This document shows positions 9,902 to 18,665 of a stretch of 64,000 nt of DNA, in pieces. The stretch comes from Nitrosopumilus sp. b3 (GTDB lineage Archaea > Thermoproteota > Nitrososphaeria > Nitrososphaerales > Nitrosopumilaceae), in contig NZ_MU078696.1 of NCBI RefSeq assembly GCF_014078525.1, positions 19,873 to 83,872 of the forward strand. Reading direction: 5' to 3'. The position numbers and the translations under genes are program-made. Positions within the stretch are counted from its first letter, which is position 1. The number at the start of each line of letters is the position of its first letter. A model generated the notes under the pieces. That model was not told the DNA's origin and made no database searches. It was given only the letters and a program-made list of their open reading frames with translations.

Positions 9902-10034
9902 TTCATTTTCTGTAAACTGGATGTATTAATAAAAATTTCATTAGTTTCTAATTTTTTTAGATGAGAAGAATGATCGCTTTTAACTTCTTTTTTTAATGAT
10001 GAAATTCTAAAAAACTTCTTTTAATCAAAATTCT

Positions 10035-10080
10035 TCATGATTTTTCTTAGATAATTCAGTTTTCTTAAGAAAGATCATGA
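10035..10080. promoter_or_regulatory. 15-bp inverted repeat upstream of the ABC exporter operon
   Basis: Arms 10035-10049 (TCATGATTTTTCTTA) and 10066-10080 (TAAGAAAGATCATGA) are complementary at 14 of 15 positions, separated by 16 bases. The repeat lies 44-89 bases before the ABC ATPase ATG, upstream of a possible TATA region near 10095-10105. It could be an operator or a hairpin in a longer leader. It is in the divergent spacer between rpa and the ABC operon, so it could affect either. Confidence 0.45.
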
Positions 10081-10123
10081 TTAATCTCATTAACTAAATT
10101 AATAGGAAGATCGCAGTTTTGCT

Positions 10124-11062
10124 ATGTCTTGCATTGATGTAAAGCATTTGTCTAAATCATATGGTTCAATTGATGCTGTGCATGATCTTGAATTATCTGT
10201 AAAATCAGGGCAAGTATTTGGATTTTTAGGTCCTAACGGTGCTGGAAAATCCACTACGATCAAACTTCTTACCACTCTAATTCCCCCTTCAAGTGGAACT
10301 CTATCAATTTTAGGTATTGATGCTGTAGCTTATCCCCTTAAAATTCGTCATAAAATAGGAGTTGTTTTACAGCAACCAAGCTATGAGCCTACACTATCCG
10401 TTGAAAAATCTCTTGATAAATATGGCATGATGTGGAATGTTCCAAAAACTGAGTGCAAAAAAAGAATGGAGCAACTATTGAAAGACTTTGATCTTGTTGA
10501 AATTCGTAAAAAAAGAAATGAGGATCTTTCTATAGGTCAAAGAAGAAGAGTACAAGTTGCACGAGAATTCATGCATGATATGGAATTATTGTTTTTAGAT
10601 GAACCTACTGTTGGGTTAGATCCTAGTGCAAGAAGAAAATTGTTAGATTATTTAAAAAATAAAGTTAAAACAGGATTAACAATTTTTTATACTACCCATA
10701 TTTTATCTGAGGCAGAATACCTTTGTGACCAAATCGCTATTATTGATAAAGGTAAGATTGTAACCGTAGATTCTCCTGATGCCTTAAAAAATAGATTTGG
10801 AAAGGAAAAAACCATTAAAATTCATTTGTTAGAAAAACAATCAGACATCCCTTCTCTTTTATCTAAAATCTCAGATTGTAAAATTGATTTTGAAACTGGA
10901 ACCAATATTGTTATTCGCTCAGAACAATCAGAATTAGTCCTACTGCAAGTTTTGAAAATACTTAATGAAAATAAAATTGAGATAGAAGATCTATCTGCAG
11001 TACCAACAAATCTTGAAGAGATCTTTTTAAACATGGTGAGAGAAAATGCATCCGATAATTAG
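10124..11062 (+). CDS. ABC-2 type transporter ATP-binding protein (DrrA/CcmA-like)
   Basis: This 312-residue ATPase has Walker A GPNGAGKST (around residue 36), a Q-loop (VVLQQPSYEP), the signature LSIGQRRRVQVAREF (around 137), Walker B LLFLDEPTVGLDP (around 159) and the switch His in FYTTHILSEAEYL. A C-terminal regulatory extension of about 80 residues is typical of the DrrA/CcmA group, which powers export of lipids, drugs or polysaccharides. It overlaps the downstream permease by 17 bases, so the two are coupled. The substrate is unknown. Confidence 0.93.
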   Translation: MSCIDVKHLSKSYGSIDAVHDLELSVKSGQVFGFLGPNGAGKSTTIKLLTTLIPPSSGTLSILGIDAVAYPLKIRHKIGVVLQQPSYEPTLSVEKSLDKYGMMWNVPKTECKKRMEQLLKDFDLVEIRKKRNEDLSIGQRRRVQVAREFMHDMELLFLDEPTVGLDPSARRKLLDYLKNKVKTGLTIFYTTHILSEAEYLCDQIAIIDKGKIVTVDSPDALKNRFGKEKTIKIHLLEKQSDIPSLLSKISDCKIDFETGTNIVIRSEQSELVLLQVLKILNENKIEIEDLSAVPTNLEEIFLNMVRENASDN

Positions 11063-11807
11063 ATTAGTTAATAGAAATCTAACAATTTCTCTTAATCCTG
11101 GATTTTTAATTTGGCAGGTTATTTTCCCGTTAATCTATATTTTTGTAGCAGGATTTGCTTATGCACCATTAATCAGCGCAGTTCCGTTTGGAAACAAAGA
11201 TCTTGACTATCCTGCATTTTTAGCTTCAGGAATGATTGGATTTAATATTATGAATAGTACACTAATTTCTGGTATCATAATTTGGAATGATAGAAAACAT
11301 GGAATGTTTGAGCAAATTATGTCCGGCCCATTTACTAGAAGTCATTATATTCTTAGCAATATTTGTACAATAGGAATTATTGGATTAGTTAGTGCATCAT
11401 TAATAGCAGTAGTTGGATATCCTGTATTTTTTGAATCCGTAGAATTTTCTCTAGTAACAATCCCAATAATCGTTTTTGGAGCAATTACAGGCTCAGTACT
11501 TTTTGGTTCGTTAGCCTCAATTATTTCTACTAGATTACGATCAAGTGAAGGATTTAATGTAATAATTAACACTGTTTTTCTTTTCTTTGCCTTTGTTAGT
11601 ACAGCATTTTATCCAGCAGGTGGTGCCCCTGAACCATTACGAACAGCATTTTATCTAAACCCATTAACGTATCTTGTTGATGTAATCAGAGCAGGAATAT
11701 TTGGGACTGTTACTGAATTTGTAATAATTGAAATGATAGTTCTTGTTGCGATTGCTTCAGTATTATTTGTAATTGCATCTAGACTCTTAACTAAATTAGA
11801 TTTTTAG
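11046..11807 (+). CDS. ABC-2 family transporter permease
   Basis: This 253-residue integral membrane protein has about six hydrophobic segments, for example VIFPLIYIFVAGFAYAPLI, TIGIIGLVSASLIAVVGYPV, VIINTVFLFFAFVSTAFYPA and IEMIVLVAIASVLFVIAS. It also has the ABC-2 family loop NPLTYLVDVIRAGIFG near the C-terminus (around residue 207). It forms an exporter with the ATPase whose gene it overlaps by 17 bases. It meets the minus-strand gene at 11816 with an 8-base gap. Confidence 0.92.
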   Translation: MHPIIRLVNRNLTISLNPGFLIWQVIFPLIYIFVAGFAYAPLISAVPFGNKDLDYPAFLASGMIGFNIMNSTLISGIIIWNDRKHGMFEQIMSGPFTRSHYILSNICTIGIIGLVSASLIAVVGYPVFFESVEFSLVTIPIIVFGAITGSVLFGSLASIISTRLRSSEGFNVIINTVFLFFAFVSTAFYPAGGAPEPLRTAFYLNPLTYLVDVIRAGIFGTVTEFVIIEMIVLVAIASVLFVIASRLLTKLDF

Positions 11808-11815
11808 AATTTAAA

Positions 11816-12553
11816 TTATTTTTTAAATTGTTCATACATTTCATTAATTTTTTTAATCATATCTAAATTTTCATAGTCTATTAAATTTAGATTGGGGATT
11901 ACACAGTGCCCTCCAATGATCCCCGGATACATTTTAGGTCTATTACCTAAATTTTGATGAATTTCATCTGCAAATTTCCACATCTCATCAAAATCAACAC
12001 CTTCTTTTTCACAAATCATTTTTGTTATTTGTGCATAATTGATCAACCATCCATAGTATGTTGTATCCACCAAAATCTTTGCTAATTCTGCAGTTTTTGT
12101 TGTAGACATCCAATCAATTTTTTCAAATCTATTTACTAAATCGTTTTTAATTTTAGGATCTATATTTTTTTCATCTGAAGAAACAAATTTTGTATATTTT
12201 TTAATATCGTCTAAAAATCTTCGATGTACCCCACGAACTGGTGAATATAAAACTAAGACTTGAGATTTCTTCTGAATGATTTTTGTGGTTCCAGGTTTCA
12301 CAGTTGAATGTACTAGAACAGCTTTAATTCCATCAATCTTATTGATCCAATTTACTGTAATATCTACAAATTCTGGTAATTCTCCTGGCAAGCAAATATG
12401 AAGATATTCAGGATTTTCAATTTGTTTACTATCTGAATAATTCTTACATTTTGAAATATCTAAATCAATACCTACACTATCAAAATTTTTTTCTTCTAGA
12501 AGGTGAAATAATGTTTCTCCTACTTCACCCATTCCTAAAATTATGTCAGTCAT
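11816..12553 (-). CDS. Shortened UDP-glucose/GDP-mannose dehydrogenase-like NAD-binding protein
   Basis: From the Met at 12553 (MTDIILGMGEVGETLF) this is 245 residues; the frame extends five residues further to 12568. It shows a Rossmann motif (GMGEVG), VHSTVKPGTT (around 97, like the STVxPGT loop of nucleotide-sugar dehydrogenases), the central helix TAELAKILVDTTYYGWLINY (around 154) and GGHCVIPN (around 217), which keeps the Cys position of the catalytic GGxC motif. The C-terminal UDP-binding domain of about 180 residues is absent, so it is roughly half the usual length. It may be a stand-alone dehydrogenase for another substrate. It lies beside tRNA-Gln and a DUF354 gene. Confidence 0.7.
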   Translation of the reverse strand: MTDIILGMGEVGETLFHLLEEKNFDSVGIDLDISKCKNYSDSKQIENPEYLHICLPGELPEFVDITVNWINKIDGIKAVLVHSTVKPGTTKIIQKKSQVLVLYSPVRGVHRRFLDDIKKYTKFVSSDEKNIDPKIKNDLVNRFEKIDWMSTTKTAELAKILVDTTYYGWLINYAQITKMICEKEGVDFDEMWKFADEIHQNLGNRPKMYPGIIGGHCVIPNLNLIDYENLDMIKKINEMYEQFKK

Positions 12554-12620
12554 TAAGCCTAATTCCAAAAAAACTATCTGTGATATATTCTTGTTACGAA
12601 ATCATATTTTACAAAAAAAG

Positions 12621-12693
12621 TAGCCCGGCCCAGACTCGAACTGGGGTCAAAGGCTTCAAAGGCCTCTATGCTTGACCGCTACACTACCGGGCT
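12621..12693 (-). tRNA. tRNA-Gln (anticodon UUG)
   Basis: On the minus strand a 73-base cloverleaf starts AGCCCGG at 12693 and ends CCGGGCT plus discriminator A at 12621. The anticodon stem GAGGC/GCCTT encloses the loop CTTTGAA, giving anticodon TTG, which reads Gln CAA. The T arm is CCCAG-TTCGAGT-CTGGG. No CCA is encoded and no intron is seen. A TATA-like GATAAAAA (12727-12734) lies about 34 bases upstream. In archaea this tRNA is first charged with Glu and then amidated by GatDE, which is encoded at 19534-22744. Confidence 0.96.
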
Positions 12694-12762
12694 GCTAAAT
12701 CGAGCACTCTCATTCCCTTAATGAACTTTTTATCTGAATTTGAGACTTAAAATTGACTCAAA

Positions 12763-13791
12763 TTATTGATTGATAATTTTAATTAGTTTTTCAATGGGAT
12801 TTTCCATTTGCTCAACTATTTTTTTTGCTCTTTTTTGATTTTTACTGTGAGATGATTGAAAAATATTGTTAATATATCTAGAAATTTTAATTGGATTTGT
12901 TTCTCTTTTAATCAAATATTTCTTCACCAAAAAATCTTCGATTATATTTGGAACTGCATTATATGATATTGTTGGAATTCCCATTAATGCTGATTCAGCT
13001 GTCATGGTTCCCCCTGAACCTATAAAAATATCCGTATTTTTTAGGAGGTGTTTTCCATCAAATGTCATTTTTACAACTTTAGCCTTTTTACCAATTACAT
13101 TTTGAATATTTTTTATTTGTTTTGTATATCTGCCCAAAATTACAACATTCTCATTGTTATGCTCATTTACAATTCGTTTGATAATTGGAATTATTTTACT
13201 TGATTTTGAAGCATATGATGCTTCTTCTTCTTCTATTCTAATCAAAATATTTTTCCTATTATTTTTCTTAAATGGTAATGATTTTTTTTGATTAATTTTT
13301 CTTTTGATAGTTACAAATGCATCTATAGCATTGTATGGAATTATATTTTTTTTGTCAATTCCATATTTTGAAAATTCATTTTTTGGTATTACATTCGGAA
13401 TCAATAATTTTTGAATTAATGGTAATGTTAATCGCATTACAGCAGAAGCTTGTGGTGAATCACAAAATGCTATGTGCCTAATTCCCAATCCAAATGAAAT
13501 TCTGGCAGCTTCCGGAGAACAAAAACTAATTGCCATTTCTGGCGAAAATTTCTCAATTATTTTGGATAGTTTCTCCATTCTGATAATACTGGCTTGAAGC
13601 TTGCTTTTTTTATCCCCCCCACCATGTTTTCCAACAAAAATTAGGTCAAAATCACGTATTTTTGCTAATTTTGAGACTTCATTATAGTCTCTTGATGTAC
13701 ACAAAATTTTATGTTTTTTTCCTAATTTTTCAATTATTGGTTCAGAAAACAATAATTGTTTAGGAGTTAGAATATCTATCCATATTTTCAA
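12763..13791 (-). CDS. DUF354 family protein (GT-B/UDP-GlcNAc 2-epimerase-like)
   Basis: This 342-residue protein begins MKIWIDILTPKQLLFSEPII, the usual opening of archaeal DUF354 proteins (MKIWIDxxTPKQxLF). Further family segments are VGKHGGGDKKSK (around 53-64), HIAFCDSPQASAVMRLTLPL (around 107-126) and the C-terminal donor-site-like IGSGGTMTAESALMGIPTIS (around 257). These proteins resemble GT-B glycosyltransferases, with the Gly-Ser-Gly-Gly-Thr loop placed as in UDP-GlcNAc 2-epimerases. The function is not established. A role in surface sugar metabolism is an inference from the fold. Confidence 0.82.
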   Translation of the reverse strand: MKIWIDILTPKQLLFSEPIIEKLGKKHKILCTSRDYNEVSKLAKIRDFDLIFVGKHGGGDKKSKLQASIIRMEKLSKIIEKFSPEMAISFCSPEAARISFGLGIRHIAFCDSPQASAVMRLTLPLIQKLLIPNVIPKNEFSKYGIDKKNIIPYNAIDAFVTIKRKINQKKSLPFKKNNRKNILIRIEEEEASYASKSSKIIPIIKRIVNEHNNENVVILGRYTKQIKNIQNVIGKKAKVVKMTFDGKHLLKNTDIFIGSGGTMTAESALMGIPTISYNAVPNIIEDFLVKKYLIKRETNPIKISRYINNIFQSSHSKNQKRAKKIVEQMENPIEKLIKIINQ

Positions 13792-13853
13792 GTTATTTTC
13801 ATAATTCTAGTTAGTTCAATAAGTTTTTCTTAGTCCATTATTAGTGTAAATGT

Positions 13854-14993
13854 ATGGGGGGAGCAAAAGTTGTAGTTTATGGTCTCAGTACGGAAGGTTA
13901 TGCAATTGCATCACAAATGGCAATCAAAGGTGCAGATGTTTACATAATAGATGAATCCACTCCATCAGCAATTTCTCTCAAAGCAGAAATAGCTAAAACA
14001 TACCCTAACGTATCTTCTCTAAAAGAAGATGAACCTCTTTTGGCCATGGAGCCAATTGATGTAGCCATTTCTAAAGCTCAATATCTTTTCTTTACACCAA
14101 GAATTAGAAAAACTGGACAAGATATCAAAACTGAAATCCATTCAAAATTCAAGGATGCAGTTACTTCACTAAAGAAAAACAGCTCCGTTGTTTTTACACT
14201 TCCAACAGGATTTGGTGGTAATAATGAAAATATCTCATTACTTGAACATGTTACCGGTCTTGAGGCTGGAAAACATATTTCTTACTTTTATTATCCGTTA
14301 GAAGATCTAAACCAACAACCAAAAATCATTGGTTCATTTAATGGAAAGAAAGATCCTATACTTCATGATTTACTTACTCTAGGCAAAAAAGAGAAAAAAT
14401 TTGTGGCTATTTCATCTTCAGAACATTTTCATGCTATCAATATCCTATCTAGATTTTCTAGTTTGTGTAGTGTTTTGGAAGTTTGTAAATATGCTCAAGA
14501 CGATGTAACTAAAAATGATCTTTCTTCAGATGATTTTCAGGAGATATTCCTTGATAATATGGTCAGCGGTCTTTTTGATCTGAAATCCTTGGGTTCTTCA
14601 TTTGAAGGTGCAAATTCCCTGATGTATCTAATTAATGGAAGTGTAAAGGGTATTGATGGCTATATCAAACGATTAATTGATGAAATCAGGTCTACATTAA
14701 AGAAAAATGATCTCAAAGCAAGCAGAACAAAAATTGCATTGTCATGGACTCTTGATCAACATGCAATGCGCGGTGATAAAATCGAAATGCTTCAAAATTT
14801 GACATCTAGACTGCGTGATTATATTGGTGATGTTGAAGCCTATGAAGATCCTAATTTTGATTTATTTCATAGTGATAAAACCACAATTGTTGTAGCTTGC
14901 TCAAAAAATGATTATGATATTATTGAAAAAACCAAACAAGGCTCTGAATTAATAATTGTCAAAGCTAATCCCTTATGCGAAACAATTCAATAA
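13854..14993 (+). CDS. Uncharacterised Rossmann-fold protein, possibly nucleotide-sugar-dehydrogenase-like
   Basis: This 379-residue protein is not a recognised family to me. The N-terminus KVVVYGLSTEGYAIASQMAI (residues 5-24) and the following VYIIDES fit a Rossmann dinucleotide fold (GxxxxG form), then VVFTLPTGFGGNNENISLLE (around 107) sits where dehydrogenases of the UDP-glucose type have their STVxPGT loop. A helical region around 250-320 looks like a dimerisation helix bundle. It contains no obvious catalytic Cys loop. The start is the ATG at 13854 in a G-rich context (ATGGGGGGAGC). It lies 26 bases before grpE on the same strand, but grpE has its own TATA box. Confidence 0.6.
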   Translation: MGGAKVVVYGLSTEGYAIASQMAIKGADVYIIDESTPSAISLKAEIAKTYPNVSSLKEDEPLLAMEPIDVAISKAQYLFFTPRIRKTGQDIKTEIHSKFKDAVTSLKKNSSVVFTLPTGFGGNNENISLLEHVTGLEAGKHISYFYYPLEDLNQQPKIIGSFNGKKDPILHDLLTLGKKEKKFVAISSSEHFHAINILSRFSSLCSVLEVCKYAQDDVTKNDLSSDDFQEIFLDNMVSGLFDLKSLGSSFEGANSLMYLINGSVKGIDGYIKRLIDEIRSTLKKNDLKASRTKIALSWTLDQHAMRGDKIEMLQNLTSRLRDYIGDVEAYEDPNFDLFHSDKTTIVVACSKNDYDIIEKTKQGSELIIVKANPLCETIQ

Positions 14994-14996
14994 TAG

Positions 14997-15004
14997 TATA
15001 AATT
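14997..15004 (+). promoter_or_regulatory. TATA box for the grpE-dnaK-dnaJ operon
   Basis: TATAAATT lies just after the stop of the preceding gene. At the usual archaeal spacing, transcription would start near 15025-15030, on or next to the TTG codons at 15020 and 15029. A leaderless grpE message is therefore likely. Confidence 0.5.
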
Positions 15005-15019
15005 AGCTAAAAAATTATT

Positions 15020-15586
15020 TTGTTTGAATTGTCAAGTGAAAATAATTCTGATGAAATACCAATAAACGTAATATCTGAAAAACAATCAGATTCTGAAAAT
15101 TCATCAGAAGAATCAAATACAAAAACTGTTGAAGAACTAACAAAATTACTAGATGAAGAAAAAACAAAAGTATCTGAATATGAAGAAAAATTAAAACACA
15201 TATTGGCAGACTTTCAAAATCAAAACAAAAAAATACAATCTGATATAGAAAAAGGTGTTAATACAAAAGTGGATGAATTCATACTGGATTTTCTAAAAAT
15301 ATATGATGATTTTATTCGCGCAAAGGAAGTGTTGTCTGACAATAAAATAAATTCCGATGGATTAGAGTCCATTTTAAAAAACATGGATTCACTATTAAAA
15401 AAATATCATGTAATTCCTATTGAATCTCTAGGAGAAATTTTTAATCCAAATTACCATGAAGCAATTTCTATTATTACTGATCCTGACTTGGATGATAATA
15501 CAATTACAAAGGAGATCAGGAAAGGATATATTTCTCATGAGAGAGTTATAAGACCGACACTAGTAGAAATTTCAAAAAAAGGATGA
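15020..15586 (+). CDS. grpE: Nucleotide exchange factor GrpE
   Basis: This 188-residue protein (from TTG at 15020; a second TTG at 15029 would remove three residues) has an acidic, disordered N-terminus. A long coiled coil follows (around 40-85, TVEELTKLLDEEKTKVSEYE onward), then the four-helix and beta-wing domain with MDSLLKKYHVIPIESLGEIF (around 120-139), NPNYHEAIS and a C-terminal GYISHERVIRPTLVEI. GrpE drives ADP release from DnaK. dnaK starts 7 bases after its stop, which indicates one operon. The whole system is of bacterial origin in archaea. Confidence 0.93.
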   Translation: MFELSSENNSDEIPINVISEKQSDSENSSEESNTKTVEELTKLLDEEKTKVSEYEEKLKHILADFQNQNKKIQSDIEKGVNTKVDEFILDFLKIYDDFIRAKEVLSDNKINSDGLESILKNMDSLLKKYHVIPIESLGEIFNPNYHEAISIITDPDLDDNTITKEIRKGYISHERVIRPTLVEISKKG

Positions 15587-15592
15587 TAAAAG

Positions 15593-17527
15593 ATGGCAAA
15601 AATAATTGGTATTGATTTAGGAACAAGTAACTCTGCTGCTGCAGTGGTAATGGGTGGAAAACCAACCATCATTCCTGCCGCTGAAGGTTCTACCGTGGGT
15701 GGAAAAGCATTTCCATCAGTCGTAGCATTTTCTAAAAATGGAGAACGTTTGGTGGGTGAGCCTGCAAGAAGACAAGCAGTTACAAATCCTGATAGTACTA
15801 TTGTTGCTGCCAAAAGAAAAATGGGAACCGATTACACTTTTAAAATTTTAGACAAAGAATACAAGCCTCAACAAATTTCATCATTCATTCTTCAAAAAAT
15901 CAAAAAAGATGCTGAGGCTTTTATTGGTGAACCAGTAGAAAAAGCAGTTATCACAGTACCTGCATATTTTGATGATAATCAACGTCAAGCAACTAAAGAC
16001 GCAGGAACAATTGCTGGTCTTGATGTAGTCAGAATTATCAACGAACCGACTGCGGCATCTCTCGCATTTGGATTAGATAAAGCAAAAGAAGACATGAAAA
16101 TTCTCGTTTTTGATTTTGGTGGTGGTACATTAGATGTTACAATTATGGAAATGGGTGGAGGTGTATTTGAAGTAATGAGTACATCCGGTGATACTCAGTT
16201 GGGTGGAACAGACATGGATAAAGTTCTCATTGATTTCATTGTTGATGAATTCAAAAAGAAAGAAGGTGTGGATTTATCACAAGATACAACTGCAATGACA
16301 AGAATAAGAGAAGCTTCTGAAAAAGCAAAAATTGAGTTATCGACAGTTATGGAGACTGATATCAATTTACCATTTATTGCACATGATCCTTCATCAGGTG
16401 CAAAAAATCTTGAATTTAGATTAACAAGAGCTAAATTAGATGAGTTAATTGGGCCAATCGTTGAACGATGTAAGCCTTCAATATTGAAAGCACTAGAAGA
16501 TGCAAAACTTTCCAACTCTGATATAAATAAAATTGTCATGGTTGGAGGACCAACAAGAATTCCGTTAGTTAAAAAATTTGTAAGTGATATTATTGGTAAA
16601 GAAACTGAATCAGGAGTTGATCCAATGGAAGCTGTAGCAATGGGAGCAGCAATTCAGGCAGGAATTATTGCCGGAGATGTTACTAGTGATATAGTTCTAC
16701 TTGATGTAACTCCACTAACATTAGGAATTGAAACTTTAGGTGGTGTAAGGGAACCACTGATTGAAAGAAATACAACTATTCCAACTTCTAAAAGTAAAGT
16801 CTTTACTACAGCAGCTGATAATCAAACTGCTGTTACAATTCATGTTGTTCAAGGTGAACGTCCAATGGCAACTGATAATGTTTCCTTAGGAAGCTTTAAT
16901 CTAACTGATTTACCTCCTGCTCCAAGAGGAATTCCTCAAATCGAAGTAAAATTTGATATTGATGCAAACGGAATTATCAATGTAACTGCTAAAGATCTTG
17001 GAACTCAGAAAGAAGCAAAAATTACCATTGAATCTACATCGAAATTATCAAAAGAAGAAATTGAAAAATTAAAAGAAGATGCAGAAAAATTCTCTGATGA
17101 AGATAAAAAGAAAAAAGAAAAAATTGATCTTAGAAATGAGGCAGAAAGTTACATTTACACTACAGAAAAATTAGTCAATCATGATTTAAAAGATAAAATC
17201 TCTCAAGAACAAGGAATTAAAATTACTGATGCTGTTAAAGAAGTGAAAGAAGTCTTAGATAAAGAACCAAATGAACTAAAACCTAAACTTGAAGTATTGC
17301 AAACTTTGGTCAATGAAGTAACTACAGAACTATACAAAAATGCTTCACCTCCTCCTGGTGCTGAAGGACAACAAAGTGCTGGTGCTGAAGGACAACAAAG
17401 TGCTGGTGCTGAAGGACAACAAAGTGCTGGTGCTGAAGGACAACAAAGTGCTGGTGCTGAAGGACAACAAAGTGCTGACAATCAAACTAACGAATCATCT
17501 TCAAACGATGAAACTAAAACTAACTAA
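15593..17527 (+). CDS. dnaK: Molecular chaperone DnaK (Hsp70) with octapeptide-repeat tail
   Basis: This 644-residue Hsp70 has the ATPase motifs [14 protein letters not shown] (residues 5-18), [17 protein letters not shown] (around 172) and [18 protein letters not shown] (around 313). The substrate-binding domain spans around 365-480, followed by a helical lid. The N-terminal domain lacks the roughly 24-residue insert found in Gram-negative DnaK, as in Gram-positive and archaeal forms. After the lid the tail holds five perfect copies of GAEGQQSA (residues about 589-628) and then a polar Asn/Ser/Thr end; no EEVD-type ending is present. It is the middle gene of grpE-dnaK-dnaJ. DnaK refolds client proteins with GrpE and DnaJ. 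Confidence 0.97.
   Translation: MAKIIGIDLGTSNSAAAVVMGGKPTIIPAAEGSTVGGKAFPSVVAFSKNGERLVGEPARRQAVTNPDSTIVAAKRKMGTDYTFKILDKEYKPQQISSFILQKIKKDAEAFIGEPVEKAVITVPAYFDDNQRQATKDAGTIAGLDVVRIINEPTAASLAFGLDKAKEDMKILVFDFGGGTLDVTIMEMGGGVFEVMSTSGDTQLGGTDMDKVLIDFIVDEFKKKEGVDLSQDTTAMTRIREASEKAKIELSTVMETDINLPFIAHDPSSGAKNLEFRLTRAKLDELIGPIVERCKPSILKALEDAKLSNSDINKIVMVGGPTRIPLVKKFVSDIIGKETESGVDPMEAVAMGAAIQAGIIAGDVTSDIVLLDVTPLTLGIETLGGVREPLIERNTTIPTSKSKVFTTAADNQTAVTIHVVQGERPMATDNVSLGSFNLTDLPPAPRGIPQIEVKFDIDANGIINVTAKDLGTQKEAKITIESTSKLSKEEIEKLKEDAEKFSDEDKKKKEKIDLRNEAESYIYTTEKLVNHDLKDKISQEQGIKITDAVKEVKEVLDKEPNELKPKLEVLQTLVNEVTTELYKNASPPPGAEGQQSAGAEGQQSAGAEGQQSAGAEGQQSAGAEGQQSADNQTNESSSNDETKTN
17357..17476 (+). repeat. 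Five tandem 24-bp repeats in the dnaK tail
   Basis: Five head-to-tail copies of a 24-base unit (17357, 17381, 17405, 17429, 17453) begin GGTGCTGAAGG and end CAAAGTGCT. All copies look identical at the DNA level. Each encodes GAEGQQSA. The identity implies recent expansion or slippage, so copy number may vary between strains. Confidence 0.95.
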
Positions 17528-17575
17528 TTTTCGAATTCAATCATTTATACGGTAATAATTGTACAGGTATGATTC

Positions 17576-18661
17576 ATGGCAGCAAAACGTGATTATTATG
17601 AGGTTTTAGGAGTTTCAAAAACATCTTCTACAGATGAAATAAAAAAACAATATCGAAAACTAGCTCTAAAATTCCATCCTGATCGTAACAAATCCTCTGA
17701 CGCCAGCGAACATTTTAAAGAAATTTCTGAAGCATATGCAGTGCTATCCGATCCAGAAAAGAAACAACTCTATGATCAGCATGGTCATGAAGGTGTAGAT
17801 GGAAGATATTCCAGTGAAGATATTTTTCAAGGGGCACGTGGAGATTTCAGTGATATATTTGGTCGCGGTGGAGGCGGATTTGATTCTATTTTTGAATCAA
17901 TATTCGGTCGCGGTGGAGGTGGATTTAGTTTTAATCAACAAAGAGGTTCTGATATTCTTTATGAAACTTCAGTAACATTAGAGGATGTTTTACATGGAAA
18001 AAAAATGGAAATTGATTTACAAAAACAAGTCCAATGTGATAATTGTAAAGGAAGTGGATGTAAACCTGGAACTAATAAGAAAACTTGTTCTACATGTAAT
18101 GGTCAAGGACAAGTTAGACAAACTAGGAACATGGGTTTTGCATCTTTCGTAACTGCTGCACCTTGTTCTACATGTAATGGTCAAGGTTCTATTATTGAGA
18201 CCCCATGCAATGAATGTAATGGTCAAGGGAAGAGAAAAGGTAATAAAAAAATAACTTTTGAAATTCCACCTGGAATTGATTCAGGAGATTACACAGTTCC
18301 CAATGAAGGAAATGAGGTACCAGAAGGATCAAATGGTGATTTAATAGTAAGAGTTAGAGTTCAACCTCACTTAAAATTCAAAAGGGACGGAAAAGATATT
18401 TTTTATGATCAGGATGTTTCAATGATTGAAGCTACATTAGGATGTGATATTATCGTTCCAACTTTACATGGAAATGAAAAAATTAAAGTAGATTCTGGTA
18501 GTCAACCAAATACTATAATCAAATTAAAGGGAAAAGGAGTCACGCACATTAATTCTAGAGGTAAGGGAGATCAGTATGTTAGAATTGTTGTAAATATTCC
18601 AAAAAAACTCAGTAAGCACCAAAAGAAGCTTCTAGAGGAATTTGAAAAAGATAGTGACTAG
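17576..18661 (+). CDS. dnaJ: Co-chaperone DnaJ (Hsp40), type I
   Basis: This 361-residue protein has a complete J domain ([20 protein letters not shown] and [11 protein letters not shown] with the HPD triad around residue 34). A Gly/Phe region with a duplicated [20 protein letters not shown] segment follows. The zinc region has four CxxCxGxG modules ([32 protein letters not shown]) around 151-217, followed by the C-terminal substrate-binding domains. It stimulates DnaK ATPase and delivers clients. It lies 48 bases after dnaK. The repeated TGTTCTACATGTAATGGTCA in modules 2 and 3 shows local duplication of the zinc motif. Confidence 0.97.
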   Translation: MAAKRDYYEVLGVSKTSSTDEIKKQYRKLALKFHPDRNKSSDASEHFKEISEAYAVLSDPEKKQLYDQHGHEGVDGRYSSEDIFQGARGDFSDIFGRGGGGFDSIFESIFGRGGGGFSFNQQRGSDILYETSVTLEDVLHGKKMEIDLQKQVQCDNCKGSGCKPGTNKKTCSTCNGQGQVRQTRNMGFASFVTAAPCSTCNGQGSIIETPCNECNGQGKRKGNKKITFEIPPGIDSGDYTVPNEGNEVPEGSNGDLIVRVRVQPHLKFKRDGKDIFYDQDVSMIEATLGCDIIVPTLHGNEKIKVDSGSQPNTIIKLKGKGVTHINSRGKGDQYVRIVVNIPKKLSKHQKKLLEEFEKDSD

Positions 18662-18665
18662 ATAA

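Noticed and set aside
9960..10030. A second C/D-box-like element (AATGATGA near 9997)
   Set aside because: A C-box-like string is present, but no D box and no closing stem were found.
17357..17476. Possible CRISPR array in dnaK
   Set aside because: The 24-bp units are tandem with no spacers and stay in the dnaK reading frame as GAEGQQSA, so this is a coding repeat.
17203..17481. Minus-strand ORF with LCCPSAPA repeats
   Set aside because: Antisense shadow of the dnaK repeat; Cys-rich by codon coincidence.
17340..17555. Plus-strand ORF with repeated VLKDNK units
   Set aside because: It is the +1-frame shadow of the dnaK repeat; its periodicity comes from the same 24-bp unit.
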